Below are positions 1 to 9,762 of a DNA stretch of 64,000 nucleotides, in pieces. Position numbers and translations under genes: made by a program. Under the pieces are notes generated by a model, which was given only the letters and a program-made list of their open reading frames with translations, had not been told where the DNA came from and did not search any database. The number at the start of each line of letters is the position of its first letter. Position 1 is the first letter of the stretch. The DNA lies in NCBI GenBank assembly GCA_035041965.1, contig JAPYMA010000632.1:1-64000 (forward strand), read 5' to 3'. Source of the DNA: Anisakis pegreffii (Eukaryota > Nematoda > Chromadorea > Rhabditida > Anisakidae).

Positions 1-813
1 GATGTGACATGGCCGTCGCTGGAATACGATCCGGTTCTTCCGCGACCATCGACTCAACGATCCGCTTTACTCTCTGAAAACGATGACTTCATAATAAACT
101 TAGCTTATTGTTAATAATTTTCACGCAAACAATCCGAACGATTCCGTAAATTATCGCACACAGTATCACTCTCGGTACCGCTGATAACAAGAAACATCAG
201 TGATGATAAGGTTCATAAATCGCACAAGAGAATGAGTTCTTGTAGTTGTACGAAAAATACACTCGAATAAGGATAAAATGAAAAAAGATAAACGGTGGAT
301 CTGCACGTTTGTGTCGCCATCAACGAGATAAACTGAAAATTTTGAGCGCAAAATTCAGAATTCTCTTAATCCACATTAAGTTTCATGAACTCTCGACTAC
401 GAAAATGGCAGAAAATTAACAAATGACAGTAATAAATCCTGAAGTCGATAAAAGCCGGATGAGAATTCAACATCTTTCCGATAATGGAGAGATTTTGCGA
501 TGTGCCACAACGATTATCAGTGACAGTTATTATAATAAGTCTCCTAACTTGTACGGATAATGACGGAGGAGGCGAATTCAGTAAACTGAACGAATCATCA
601 AAGCGAACGCTATCAAAGGAAATCCTAACCAGCAAAAAAATCCGTTCCGTTCGAATGCAATCATTCAGAACCTTCAGGCCAATTTCATAACTCCACTCTC
701 TGATAAAGCATCTTCGTTATGTATAAAGCCAACTAATCCATAACGAAACAATCGAAAAGCCAAAAATATCACAAATCCGGATGTATGACATCATCCGGAA
801 ACAGTTATATTCC
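1..813. other. No recognisable gene
   Basis: AT-rich sequence with only short overlapping ORFs on both strands and no exon-like coding stretch. A short perfect hairpin (TCCGGATG, 8-base loop, CATCCGGA) lies near 778-801. Confidence 0.5.
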
Positions 814-1038
814 ATGAGTTATTCTATTATAAAAAGTGCGATACGCTTAGCAACAAGCCACAACGCGTTGGCATGCAGCCGATATGTAGTTCGTAGTTTG
901 CACACTGCTGCAGTACGAACGCACTGTTGTTTGCACACTGTTCCAGGCGATCCTCCGATCGAGAAACCAGTAATCCAGCAATCCAGAACATATTTCAGAC
1001 TTTACGATGTGAAAAATAAACGCTACGTGTCAAATTAG
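814..1038 (+). CDS. Possible small protein with mitochondrial-type N-terminus
   Basis: Single-exon ORF of 74 codons from ATG 814; an in-frame ATG at 781 would add 11 codons. I do not recognise the protein. The N-terminal part is rich in Arg, Ser, Ala and His and lacks acidic residues (contains SIIKSAIRL and VVRSLHTAAV), which resembles a mitochondrial targeting sequence. The C-terminal part (YFRLYDVKNKRYVSN) is hydrophilic. No homologue, splice site or neighbour supports it, and ORFs of this size occur by chance. It could be a 5' exon of a longer gene, but I see no continuation. Confidence 0.25.
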   Translation: MSYSIIKSAIRLATSHNALACSRYVVRSLHTAAVRTHCCLHTVPGDPPIEKPVIQQSRTYFRLYDVKNKRYVSN

Positions 1039-1946
1039 CGTTAAAGTGCGTGGGAGGCAATGAAGCACACGCACTTGGTTTATGACGACCGTTTCAGTTG
1101 CCTCAAATTTCCACTTTGAAAATTGTTTCTTTGTTTGTTTCGATTTCGAGATGTCGCGATGATTAGATTCTGACGATTATTATCGGTTAATGTGCTAATT
1201 CTTGCTTCAAAATTCTTCAGCAGATTGTTTCCGATTGATATTTGTCACGTAATATCCGAACCGTCGGTAAATAATCTCGTTGTTGCCGTGAAATTTCATT
1301 TATCAGCGCCCGTACTCGTAGGCGTTAGTCTCGTATAACTAAAATATTAGATTAAATCTTCCGCTGTTTCGTTAAACTTTATTTCTTAGGCGTAGAATCG
1401 AATAGACTCATGCTTTGGATCAGGTACTTCTAATCATTTCCTTGTTTCTTTTAATTAGGATTATGATAATTAATGTGACTCAAATGAATATGATACCAGT
1501 ACCTTATCTTTAGCATTTGCGATTCTAGAAAGAATGCTGATAATTATTTGGCGACGTATGATCATGCGAAGATAATGATTATGGTGATTTTATGGTAATG
1601 AAATAGTGATAATCGTGTTTTTTATTATGATAGTACTATAATGCCATTTACGAAATGTGATCAGCTGATAATCACTGGTAAGATAGTGTCGTGTTAGTTA
1701 TGATAATGCCTCAGTGATGATGATATTGCCACAAAGTGATTATGATGGTATTATGTCAACGATTTTGCGAATAATTGTGATAATTTTATTGTTTAAAAGT
1801 GTAATTTAGCCATTCGATATGTTCCATCTAGATTCAGTTACGTATCAATTTTTTAATCGTACGATGTCGAAACGTGTCGCGAGGGTCGATGATGATATCG
1901 AGTGATATTATATCGTGTAGACAATTATTTAATGGGAAACTGAATA
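1039..1946. other. Intergenic, low-complexity TGAT-rich DNA
   Basis: No gene seen. From about 1480 to 1780 the sequence is made largely of imperfect TGATAATGATT-like words with no fixed period. The base composition changes sharply at about 1980, where the GC-rich gene begins. Confidence 0.5.
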
Positions 1947-1952
1947 TTTCAG
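1947..1952 (+). promoter_or_regulatory. Candidate trans-splice (spliced-leader) acceptor
   Basis: TTTCAG followed by AGAA and the ATG at 1957, so the acceptor is four bases before the start codon. That spacing is typical of nematode SL trans-splicing. It could also be the acceptor of a non-coding upstream exon. Confidence 0.45.
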
Positions 1953-1956
1953 AGAA

Positions 1957-3873
1957 ATGCCAAATTTTGGCTGTATTATTGTGGACAACGAAGAGGAAGA
2001 GGATGAGCAAATCGACCTGCTGGAGCCCTTCAGGGGCTATCTCGAGGCAGTGAGGGCCCCGGGGATCGCGTGCAGCAATCTGCTGCAGGTGTTGGTGGCA
2101 CTCGCGATAATGCCACCCCGTGAAAAAGTTGCGGCGTACATACGCCGCAACTGGTTGCAGTTGCAGGCCTTCGATCCCTGTCGGCTGGGCAGGGATCACT
2201 ATCTGCGATTGGTCGCGAGGGGGCAATCCTGCACCCTCACCCTGGAGGCCGTTTGCCTCATGAATCGATGCCAGTTACTGGTTATCGATTTGTGGGGCAA
2301 CGGGCGACCCGAGGCGTACGGGGCGACCGGTCCAATTTACACGGCACTCAGGTGCCAGGGCCGGTTCTGTGCCGTACGTCTTGGGGCATCTGACCGGGTA
2401 CGTATTAAATTTAGTTGTATTTTTGCTTCTTTTCCTTTCTCAGATATCATTTAGCAGTTTATTGTTAGCTTGAATGTAGAAAGTCATTTCAATTGCATCA
2501 AATCATCATTTGATCAATATACACGCATTCGGCAAAACTGAAATCAAGACTACGACCAGATGCGATAAGATTCCTTCCATAATTGTTATTCAATTGTTGT
2601 AACCATATCTTATTTCAGGCGGGTCACAATCCCTCTTACCAGGCGAGAGGGAGACGAGGTGGCCGAAGGGTCGATTTCAACGTCGTCCCGACGGTCATCG
2701 ATATCGACCTCCGCCTGAAAAGGCGGGATGGGGATCGCGGGCAGGCGCCGCACTACCCGGTCCCCAGTGAACGACCGGTTCGGCCGCTAAAGGAGAGCCA
2801 GCTTCTCCTTTGTACAGGGAGGCCAACCGTAGTCCCAGCGGGGGGGAGAGCAAGGAGCCCGCAACCGGGGCCATCGACGAGGCGACAGTCCCCCCCACCG
2901 TCCCCATCCACCTCCTCCACCTCCTCCACTAACTCGTCCCCTATCCCCCATTCCCCGTCCCCCCCTCAAACTCGTTCATTGTAAGTTTTTCATATTGTTC
3001 ATCATTCAGTTCTTTTTTGTTGTAATTATTTTTCATTGTGGATAAGCAATAGTTGACATGAAATTCGCATCGTTCTTTTATACATTGAAAGATTGAATTA
3101 AGAATAAAAAGGCATTCAAACGATGCATGAATCCATGATCTTTGGCTAACATGTTCAACAAAGATAAAGTTTGAGCACTGAATAATTCGAGAATCGAGGA
3201 GAAACATTGAGAATCAAATACAAGTGATTTTCAGCTATATAAAAAGTATCTGCTTCAACTATTCTTACGTTTCTTTGTTTTCAGGCGCCGTCAGCCGAGG
3301 CCGGTCGTCAGGGAGGCCCCGCAATTGCCGGAGTTCCGTCCGGCTAGTCTGGACGGGCTCCAAAGGCAATTCACAGCCGAATTGACGGAGCTGGCCGGGC
3401 CAGCTTACGTCGTGGAAGCTGGCATGATCCACTGCCGGCTTCCCGGCTGTGCCAGGTCGGCCGCCGGTTTTGGAACGGTGGCGGCCTGGCGGGTGCACGT
3501 CAGGCGCGCAGGATGCCACAAAGCCCTGGCATTCTGCGCGGGCTGCGGCCATCTAGTCGGTGTACCAGATGGCCTCTCGGCGGAGGACATCCAGGTAAGG
3601 CTGGATGCCCACCGCCAGGAGAGGTGCATCGGTGCACCGATGCGGGCACTCCGCGCCCGCGAGATGGCCGTGGCCAGACTTCGGGCTCTCGGCCGCGACC
3701 ATTCGCATATGGCCGTAGAGTCCGAAGCCGGGGAGGCGCTTTCGCAACTGGTGCGAAAGCGCCTCCTCCCGGCGGAGGCTGGGAGTTCGGCTGGTGGCGG
3801 CCGAACTCCCATAAAGCGATCCAGGGGATCGTCTTCGGACGATCAAAGTATCCGCATCGTCCGCATAGATTAG
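1957..3873 (+). CDS. OTU-like / double zinc-knuckle protein, probably from a mobile element
   Basis: Exons 1957-2397, 2619-2980 and 3285-3873 join in phase (GT..AG introns) to give 463 residues. Residues 1-155 resemble a degenerate OTU cysteine-peptidase fold. Cys39 (GIAC) sits where OTU proteins have DGNC, AAYIRRNW matches the helix after it, and the motif GHNPSYQ (His150) matches the C-terminal catalytic His. The Asp of DGNC is missing, so activity is doubtful. Residues of about 190-265 are Pro/Ser/Thr-rich. Two Cys/His motifs follow: C318-x4-C323-x15-H339-x5-C345 and C352-x2-C355-x21-H377-x4-C382. The exons are GC-rich while the introns and flanks are AT-rich, which points to transfer or a retroelement. 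Cysteine proteases and zinc fingers occur together in some non-LTR retrotransposons (family knowledge), but no reverse transcriptase is present here. The exons are unusually dense in hairpins. The gene model is solid; the OTU assignment is tentative. Confidence 0.6.
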
Positions 3874-3963
3874 CGGACGGACCCACTTTGTGGATCAGTG
3901 GGTCAACGACGGCGACCAATCCCACCCACACCAGCGTTAAACGTGACTAGTAATTAGTCACGT
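3626..3963 (+). repeat. Row of seven perfect hairpins across the 3' end of the OTU-like gene
   Basis: In order: an 18-base palindrome 3626-3643; a 15-bp stem 3732-3746/3752-3766 with a 5-base loop; a 10-bp stem 3781-3790/3801-3810; a 7-bp stem 3827-3833/3838-3844 closing a TTCG tetraloop; a 7-bp stem 3858-3864/3873-3879 spanning the stop codon; an 8-bp stem 3880-3887/3897-3904; and a 9-bp stem 3941-3949/3955-3963. All are perfect. The last two lie wholly after the stop codon. Beyond 3963 the DNA becomes AT-rich, so 3963 may be the 3' edge of the inserted element. Confidence 0.85.
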
Positions 3964-5516
3964 AAATAATTTTTTAAAATTCATAACTAAATTTTTTTTC
4001 AATTTTTATCCATATAACTGAATCGGCAAGATTTCAGAATTTCTTTTTCAGTATTTTTTGCAGCTTCATTACTTAGGAAGCTCTGGGAATTCAGGATGGA
4101 TAGATATAGTCGCACAAACTGAGAAGAGGTGGTGAAATCGCGGAAGAAAAGCGACAACATGGAACACCAAACAGGTATGTTGAAAGGTAAGAGAACTGTG
4201 AGCGAACATGGATATTTAATGCCATGTTCAAAGTTCCTTGATATTATCAATCCCATAATATCTCCCCCCGTCAACACATGAGAGCTGACGGCGGACGTGA
4301 TGGCGCAAAGTCGGCTGGTGATGTCGACGGTGATGGTCGAGTTGGCGATGAATGGTCTCCAACGACAATGGTGATGGCTCAGCACGGTCGGCGATTGGTA
4401 CCAGTGTTTCACAACATATCAAAAGGTCAGTTTCATTAAAGTGTTTTCAAGATTTCGATTTTAACTTCACGAAATCATTTCAATCCAATGAATTCATTAT
4501 GCAATTTTCATAATATCAGTCAGAAAAATTCACTTACTGCCTCTAACAACAAGCGCTCGATGAACGGCAGCTATGTAAATGTTTGGAAGGCGATTCGGTT
4601 ATGATAATTTTCCGATTCAGTAACGCCTTTGTTCATTATTACATGATGAATAATAAGTTCGAGAATTTATGTTCGAGAATTTCTGTTCATTATTACATGA
4701 TGAATAATAAGCATTGTTTCAGATGTCTAATTTGTTCACGGATGGCTGCACCAGTGGCTTCGACAATCTATCATCAAAAGGTTAACATTGACAATTGTAG
4801 TTGAAAGTTTACTTCTAAACATGAGCCATTTGTCGTTAACAATACTAGGATCTGACATTGTTTAATTGACAATGCAATAAGGCAAGTTGGTATCCTAAAT
4901 GTTAATTATTAAGAATTTCAGATTGGTGTATTTGTTACTGGTGGATGGATCGAGTGGTGGTGGGAAGGACGACTGGAAAACGTGAACGTTTTGGTTGGAA
5001 CGATTAGAATCGAAAGCAAAAGTTCACCACATTGGTTTGAATAGTAAGTTGGTGTTCAAAAAGATGAAGTTTCGTCTAGATTCATTATATCGTTTTAAAT
5101 CGTTATTTTTTAAACACTTATTGTTTGTTGCGTGCTTTTCGTTGAGCACTGCGATTGCTTTTCACTTTTTAAGCACTTTTCACATAATTTAAGCAATCAC
5201 TTTTATTGATTACATTTAGTAAGCGACATGCATGTAATTAAGAATAGTTTCGTGAAATATTAATGAATTGAGAGAATCAGTTTCACTTTTTTGCACCATA
5301 GATGCACTAGGATTTTTTTCGGCAAGTCAGTGAGAGCTGGTCACTAGTGCCACCGGTCAGTGATCTGAAGTATAGAATTGTTTTAAAAAGTTTTTTTCTG
5401 AATATCTAAGAATCGCAACTGAGCGAGAAGTTCGCTTACCGGTGGTTATGGACATTTTTTTGAGGTAAAGAGAGAGGGCTATCTCACGATAAACATTATT
5501 ACCCGAGAATCATCAC
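3964..5516. other. Intergenic
   Basis: No gene recognised. A short GC-rich stretch at 4260-4400 has ORFs on both strands but no recognisable protein. A small tandem duplication lies at 4631-4711. Confidence 0.5.
4631..4711. repeat. Tandem duplication of a 27-base word
   Basis: The word starting GTTCATTATTACATGATG occurs at 4631-4657 and again at 4685-4711, 54 bases apart. The spacer itself holds two copies of GTTCGAGAATTT. No coding role seen. Confidence 0.8.
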
Positions 5517-5908
5517 ATTCACCCCTATCGGTTAATTTCATCTTGAAGTATTTGTTACTAGTTGACTCCTTATAAGTTCTTTTTTACTATAACATTATAA
5601 GATTCAGTATCATTGAGACCTAATAAGCAGAAGATTAAAAAGATTAGTTGAGCAGTAGTAAAAATACAATTGTTCCACTGGATTTAGATGAGTGAGTTGG
5701 GGAAAATCTAAAATATAGTTAGCTCGACAACATTATTGTGACAATTTAGGGAAGATGAATGTTATTGTTTTAGGATGTGTTTGTTATGTTTGTTTCCTTT
5801 TTTTGTGCGTGCAAATCATTGTTTTTGTGAATTGTGAAGTTTTTGTTTAACTTAGGTTGATTAATTCATTTTCTTCTGTATTTCCAATTTGTTAATCAAA
5901 TAATTTTA

Positions 5909-6208
5909 ATGAATCATCAAACCGTCAACGAAGCAGCCATCATTCGCAACGTGCCACCACCACGTTCACCTGCTTGCAGCTCCGTAAGGTAATATTCAAT
6001 CAACTACCCTCCTGTATACCTGTTTAGTCGGACAAAATTAGTCGACTTCACGGATTCAACGACCTTACGGATGTGGCTGATGTTCTGGAATAATCAGTCA
6101 AACTGTGATATTGTAAGGGTTATTCCTGTTCTCTATTTACCATCATATTTTCGCCATCGTCCTTTACAAGTTATTATTCCAATGATGGATTGTAATTGCT
6201 TCAACTGA
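5909..6208 (+). CDS. Possible two-exon ORF inside the TIR element
   Basis: ATG 5909 to 5988, donor GTAATA at 5989, acceptor TTTAG ending at 6027, then exon 6028-6208 with TGA at 6206-6208. The junction is in phase and gives about 86 residues. The second exon has protein-like composition (for example KLVDFTDSTTLRMWLMFW). I do not recognise it. A donor-like GTAAGG also occurs inside exon 2 near 6112, so it may be only part of a larger gene. It lies within the TIR element and could be a vestige of an element gene. Confidence 0.3.
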
Positions 6209-6699
6209 TTCAAGTTCAACAATATTTTTGAATATATCTCCAAGTTGAAGCACTCGAAAATGACCGGTTACTTATATATCCAAATCGTTCATCGAGAATC
6301 GCAGAAGAATCATCCCACCGGTCATTCGGAGAGATTTTTTAACGAGTCAAATGCTTGGCTCTTCTCCGATTATTCGATCAAATATGCTAAGTAATCTGTT
6401 AATATTGCGAAAGTTTGTCGCATTTATTCAATTCAACTTTCTCAGCAGCACATTACTTCTTTGTGGTAGCTGCAATAATATGAAGTATTCCATCGGAGAT
6501 TTAATTTGAATACTTCTATCAATCAACATTCGACTGAATTCGTCCTCGAATTATATTCTTCAAAATATTCAACGGATCTGCAAGCTAATGTATCCAGCAT
6601 ATTCAAAAACTCACCGCTAATCCATTCTGACGATCAACTATTTATTATCTGCAAGTAAGGGAACGTGGTGGATCTTCATGTAGCAACAAACCTTCGAAA

Positions 6700-7460
6700 G
6701 CAGCAGAATTTTTAAAAAAGTAAGAAAAATTTTGTAAAATAAAAAATTAAGGTTAAAAAAATTTTAAAAACAAAAGTAAGAAAAATAAAGTAAAAAAACC
6801 AAAAAAAAATAAAATTAAAAAATTTAAAAAATTAAAAAAAATGAAATACAAAAAAAACAAAAAAAAATGAAAAGCATCTTTTTAAAATTGCATGATTGTT
6901 CTGTTAATATGGAATGTTGGATTGCATTCTTTATTTTATTTGCTGTTTTTTTGTAATGTCATTTTAATAATGTGTCCTGTCATTGTTAGCTTTAAGCGAT
7001 TTTGTTGTTTTATTTTTGTTGTTAGCAAATGAATTGCTGATTGTTAAGCTTTTTGTTTTATGTTCTCGTTTGATTTTTGTGAGATCATATTCATTTTATT
7101 GTTTTAATAGTGTCATGTTTTAGCTACTTAAAGTAGTTCATGTTAATGTTTTATTGTTGTTGTTTCTTGTTGTTTTATTCTTGCGAATTTTATCAGTAAT
7201 GTTTTATCAATGACGCTTGTTTTAGATAGCTTCAAGCTTTTTTTGTCATTTACTTTTTAGTTCTTGTAAGCATAATGATTGCAGTGCATTCAGTTGTCTT
7301 ATGTATTGTTTTACATTTCATGTTGTTATTTCATTGACATGTTTTATCATTTTGATACTTTTGTTTTATTGCTATGTCATGTTAATATTAGCTTCAAGCA
7401 CTTTTACAATATTGTTGTCGAGTCATTATTTATGTTGTGGCACTATCATTAATGGTGTCT
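6700..7460. repeat. A-rich block followed by T-rich block
   Basis: From about 6700 to 6870 the plus strand is almost only A with some T and G (AAAAA-TAAAAT words). From about 6890 to 7460 it is dominated by T and G (TTGTTGTTTT words). The switch is abrupt. It lies inside the 2.3-kb TIR element and encodes nothing recognisable. Confidence 0.7.
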
Positions 7461-7837
7461 TAATGATTTTTCAGAATCAGATTTATCATTCAGATGACAG
7501 CCCAACATCACAAACCAGAAGAACAGTTTGTATTCTGAAGAATTTAGTGAAGAAATTATTCTGATAATATTATTGGAACAGTTGCATTTGAATGAGGTAT
7601 TAGTAAGTTTTTGTATTTTACATTCATTAGTCATATTCCTAACTAAGAGATATTATTACATAATGATGGTTCAGATGATTGAGATAATTTCATTAGCTCA
7701 TCATAATATGAGTTTCGAAAATTCAACTCGTTTAGATTTATAAGACATCATCGAAAAATTGATAATTTTCGGAAGTTATCGAATCTATTGATGAAAAAGT
7801 TGATCATTTTTAGAAAGATTAACCGATAGGGGTGAAT

Positions 7838-8709
7838 AATCAAAATTTTTATTCAGTTGTTAAGCAGATAAGTTATCCAGCAGATAAGGAATTAAAATTT
7901 TTATTTAGTTACCCGGTGTTAGTCACCCTGCCTCCATGTGTTTTACTAAAATTTTTCACGCCATTCAAAAATGGTATTTTTTTAAAATTAACATCTCTCA
8001 AAAATGATTCAAGTTGCCATCAATCCTGGCAATTTTTATTATCACAATTGAAAAATAATGTTTAAAAAAATTGCCAGGATTGATGGCGCAGTACAATGCC
8101 ATGCAGTAAATATCTGCATCCTCCATTCGTCCGTTGTCTTGCATGCACCATGTCCTTGTCTCTCTAACACCACTAACCAGCGCATGTTGTTTTGCATGAT
8201 ACTAACCCGTAATCGGAGATAAGGGCCGAAATTACGGGTAACAACATTAACTGTGATCGTGAATGTTGGACAGGTGAGTCATAATATGGCTTGCTGGCCC
8301 ATACATCTCCCTGAAGATGTCCAGCATTCGATTGTTGAATGTCTTTATCAATCGATTCCTTCACCTATTTCAATATCAAATGAAATGTTGTCGACTTTTA
8401 TGGATGTATTATGCCGATTAAAAATACATGTATGCACACACTTCGCCAAGTATGAACGGACAGTTGACGGAAGTGGGATTTTCATTTGATATATGTTCAG
8501 AAATGTGAATTTCTTACCTACTCAACGGGAATAAATCCGGGCAATTCATATATCATTTTGTAGCGCAGATCCAGGACAACAAAACACAGCTGATAGATTT
8601 ACCACTGATCGAAATATGCCGGAGATTTTCGATTTCGCCTTAAGGACAAAAATGCAACAGATACTTTCAATTGGTACCCACCCGACAGGAAAAATTTTCA
8701 AACATGATA
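7838..8709. other. Intergenic with one long hairpin
   Basis: No gene recognised. ORFs on both strands are short and overlapping. The only structure I see is the inverted repeat at 8016-8087. Confidence 0.5.
8016..8087. repeat. 22-bp perfect inverted repeat
   Basis: GCCATCAATCCTGGCAATTT at 8016-8035 (continuing TT to 8037) is the exact reverse complement of 8066-8087, with a 28-base A/T-rich spacer. It could be a minimal foldback element or a remnant of a MITE. Confidence 0.8.
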
Positions 8710-8992
8710 TATACCATGTTGTAACCGAGATTGAGTACAACAAAAATCTGTTTTAGAATTTTTCGGCAATTGTTAAGTTAACAGAGTTATGACGCTCGGC
8801 ATGATCAATAGTGATGTTCACTGGTTACAATTGGCATGAATATAGAAGAAATTGAAATTCTCTCTACTGCAAATATAAAAATTAGGCGAAATGTTGTACA
8901 CCATGACTCTCTTAACTCTCTTAACTTAACAATTGCCGACAAAATCTAAAACAGATTTCTGTTGTACTCAATCTCGGCCACAACATGGTGTA
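8710..8992. mobile_element. 283-bp MITE with ~75-bp terminal inverted repeats
   Basis: The left arm 8710-8786 and right arm 8915-8992 are inverted copies at roughly 85-90 percent identity. The ends read TATACCATGTTG (left) and TACACCATGTTG (right arm reverse-complemented). Both ends start with TA, which would fit a TA target duplication as in Tc1/mariner-type MITEs; this is an inference. There is no coding capacity. The interior contains a further GTTGTACACCATG word near 8893. Confidence 0.7.
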
Positions 8993-9762
8993 CAAAATTC
9001 CCCTTCCAGTTGTGCATCATATTACATCAATTATTTCAACATGACGGGTTAGTGGTACCATAATGGCCCATCGAACATATCAGATCTAGATTGTTTCCAT
9101 CTCAGATTGATCATTCGATAACACGATAACTCCTTAATGACCTAGTGAACATATTATCGAATATACTAGATCTAGTATTGAAAAAAAAACCGAAAATCTT
9201 GAATGAAATGCTGAAAGTCAGCGAATACCGCTCACATGTTGCCATCTTATTGTTAGATAGTTCATTCGATAACACCATAAATTCTTCATGATAACGAGTA
9301 TGATTAATACAATAAGAAGTTGAAAAAGATGCCGATTTATACGTTGTATTGTTAACATATCTACTCAGCACATCTGCAGTGAAATAGTTCCAAATGCATC
9401 CGAAATGTATCATACGTTGTGAAAATCAAATAGATATTCGCAGATGATAACTGCACATTTCGAGAGAATTTTTGTGAACTGCATAGTTGGTGAAGTAGAT
9501 TGTGAAGGCATAAAAAGAAAATCAAGCGATGGATGTCCATAATAAACTTTACTCACAGCTGTAAAAAACTTCACGAATAGATTTCCAACCCCTTTTGACA
9601 TAGTATCAGATGAGTAAATTCTTTGAAATTTCAGTGGAACATTCAAAAAAGAGGAGAAAGTAGAAATGAAACGAATGAATAAAAACAATAGTTCGGCCAT
9701 TTTTGAGTTTGTGTGGAACTGAAGCTTACAGCAGAGATGGAGAATAGACATCTGTGTGTTGT
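8993..9762. other. Intergenic
   Basis: No gene recognised. Minus-strand ORFs at 9111-9413 and 9410-9751 have no motif, splice context or recognisable similarity. Confidence 0.4.

Larger units (their letters stand above)
5517..7837. mobile_element. 2.3-kb element with perfect 20-bp terminal inverted repeats
   Basis: ATTCACCCCTATCGGTTAAT at 5517-5536 is exactly the reverse complement of 7818-7837. Homology stops just inside the repeats, as expected for a DNA transposon. I find no transposase and no clear target-site duplication (left flank CATCAC, right flank AATCAA). The interior is AT-rich with an A-rich block and then a T-rich block. It is most likely a non-autonomous DNA transposon whose family I cannot name. 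Confidence 0.6.

Noticed and set aside
3265..3950. Long ORFs on both strands overlapping exon 3 of the OTU-like gene
   Set aside because: They are shadows caused by GC-rich, palindromic sequence. Only the spliced frame joins the other exons in phase and contains the Cys/His motifs.
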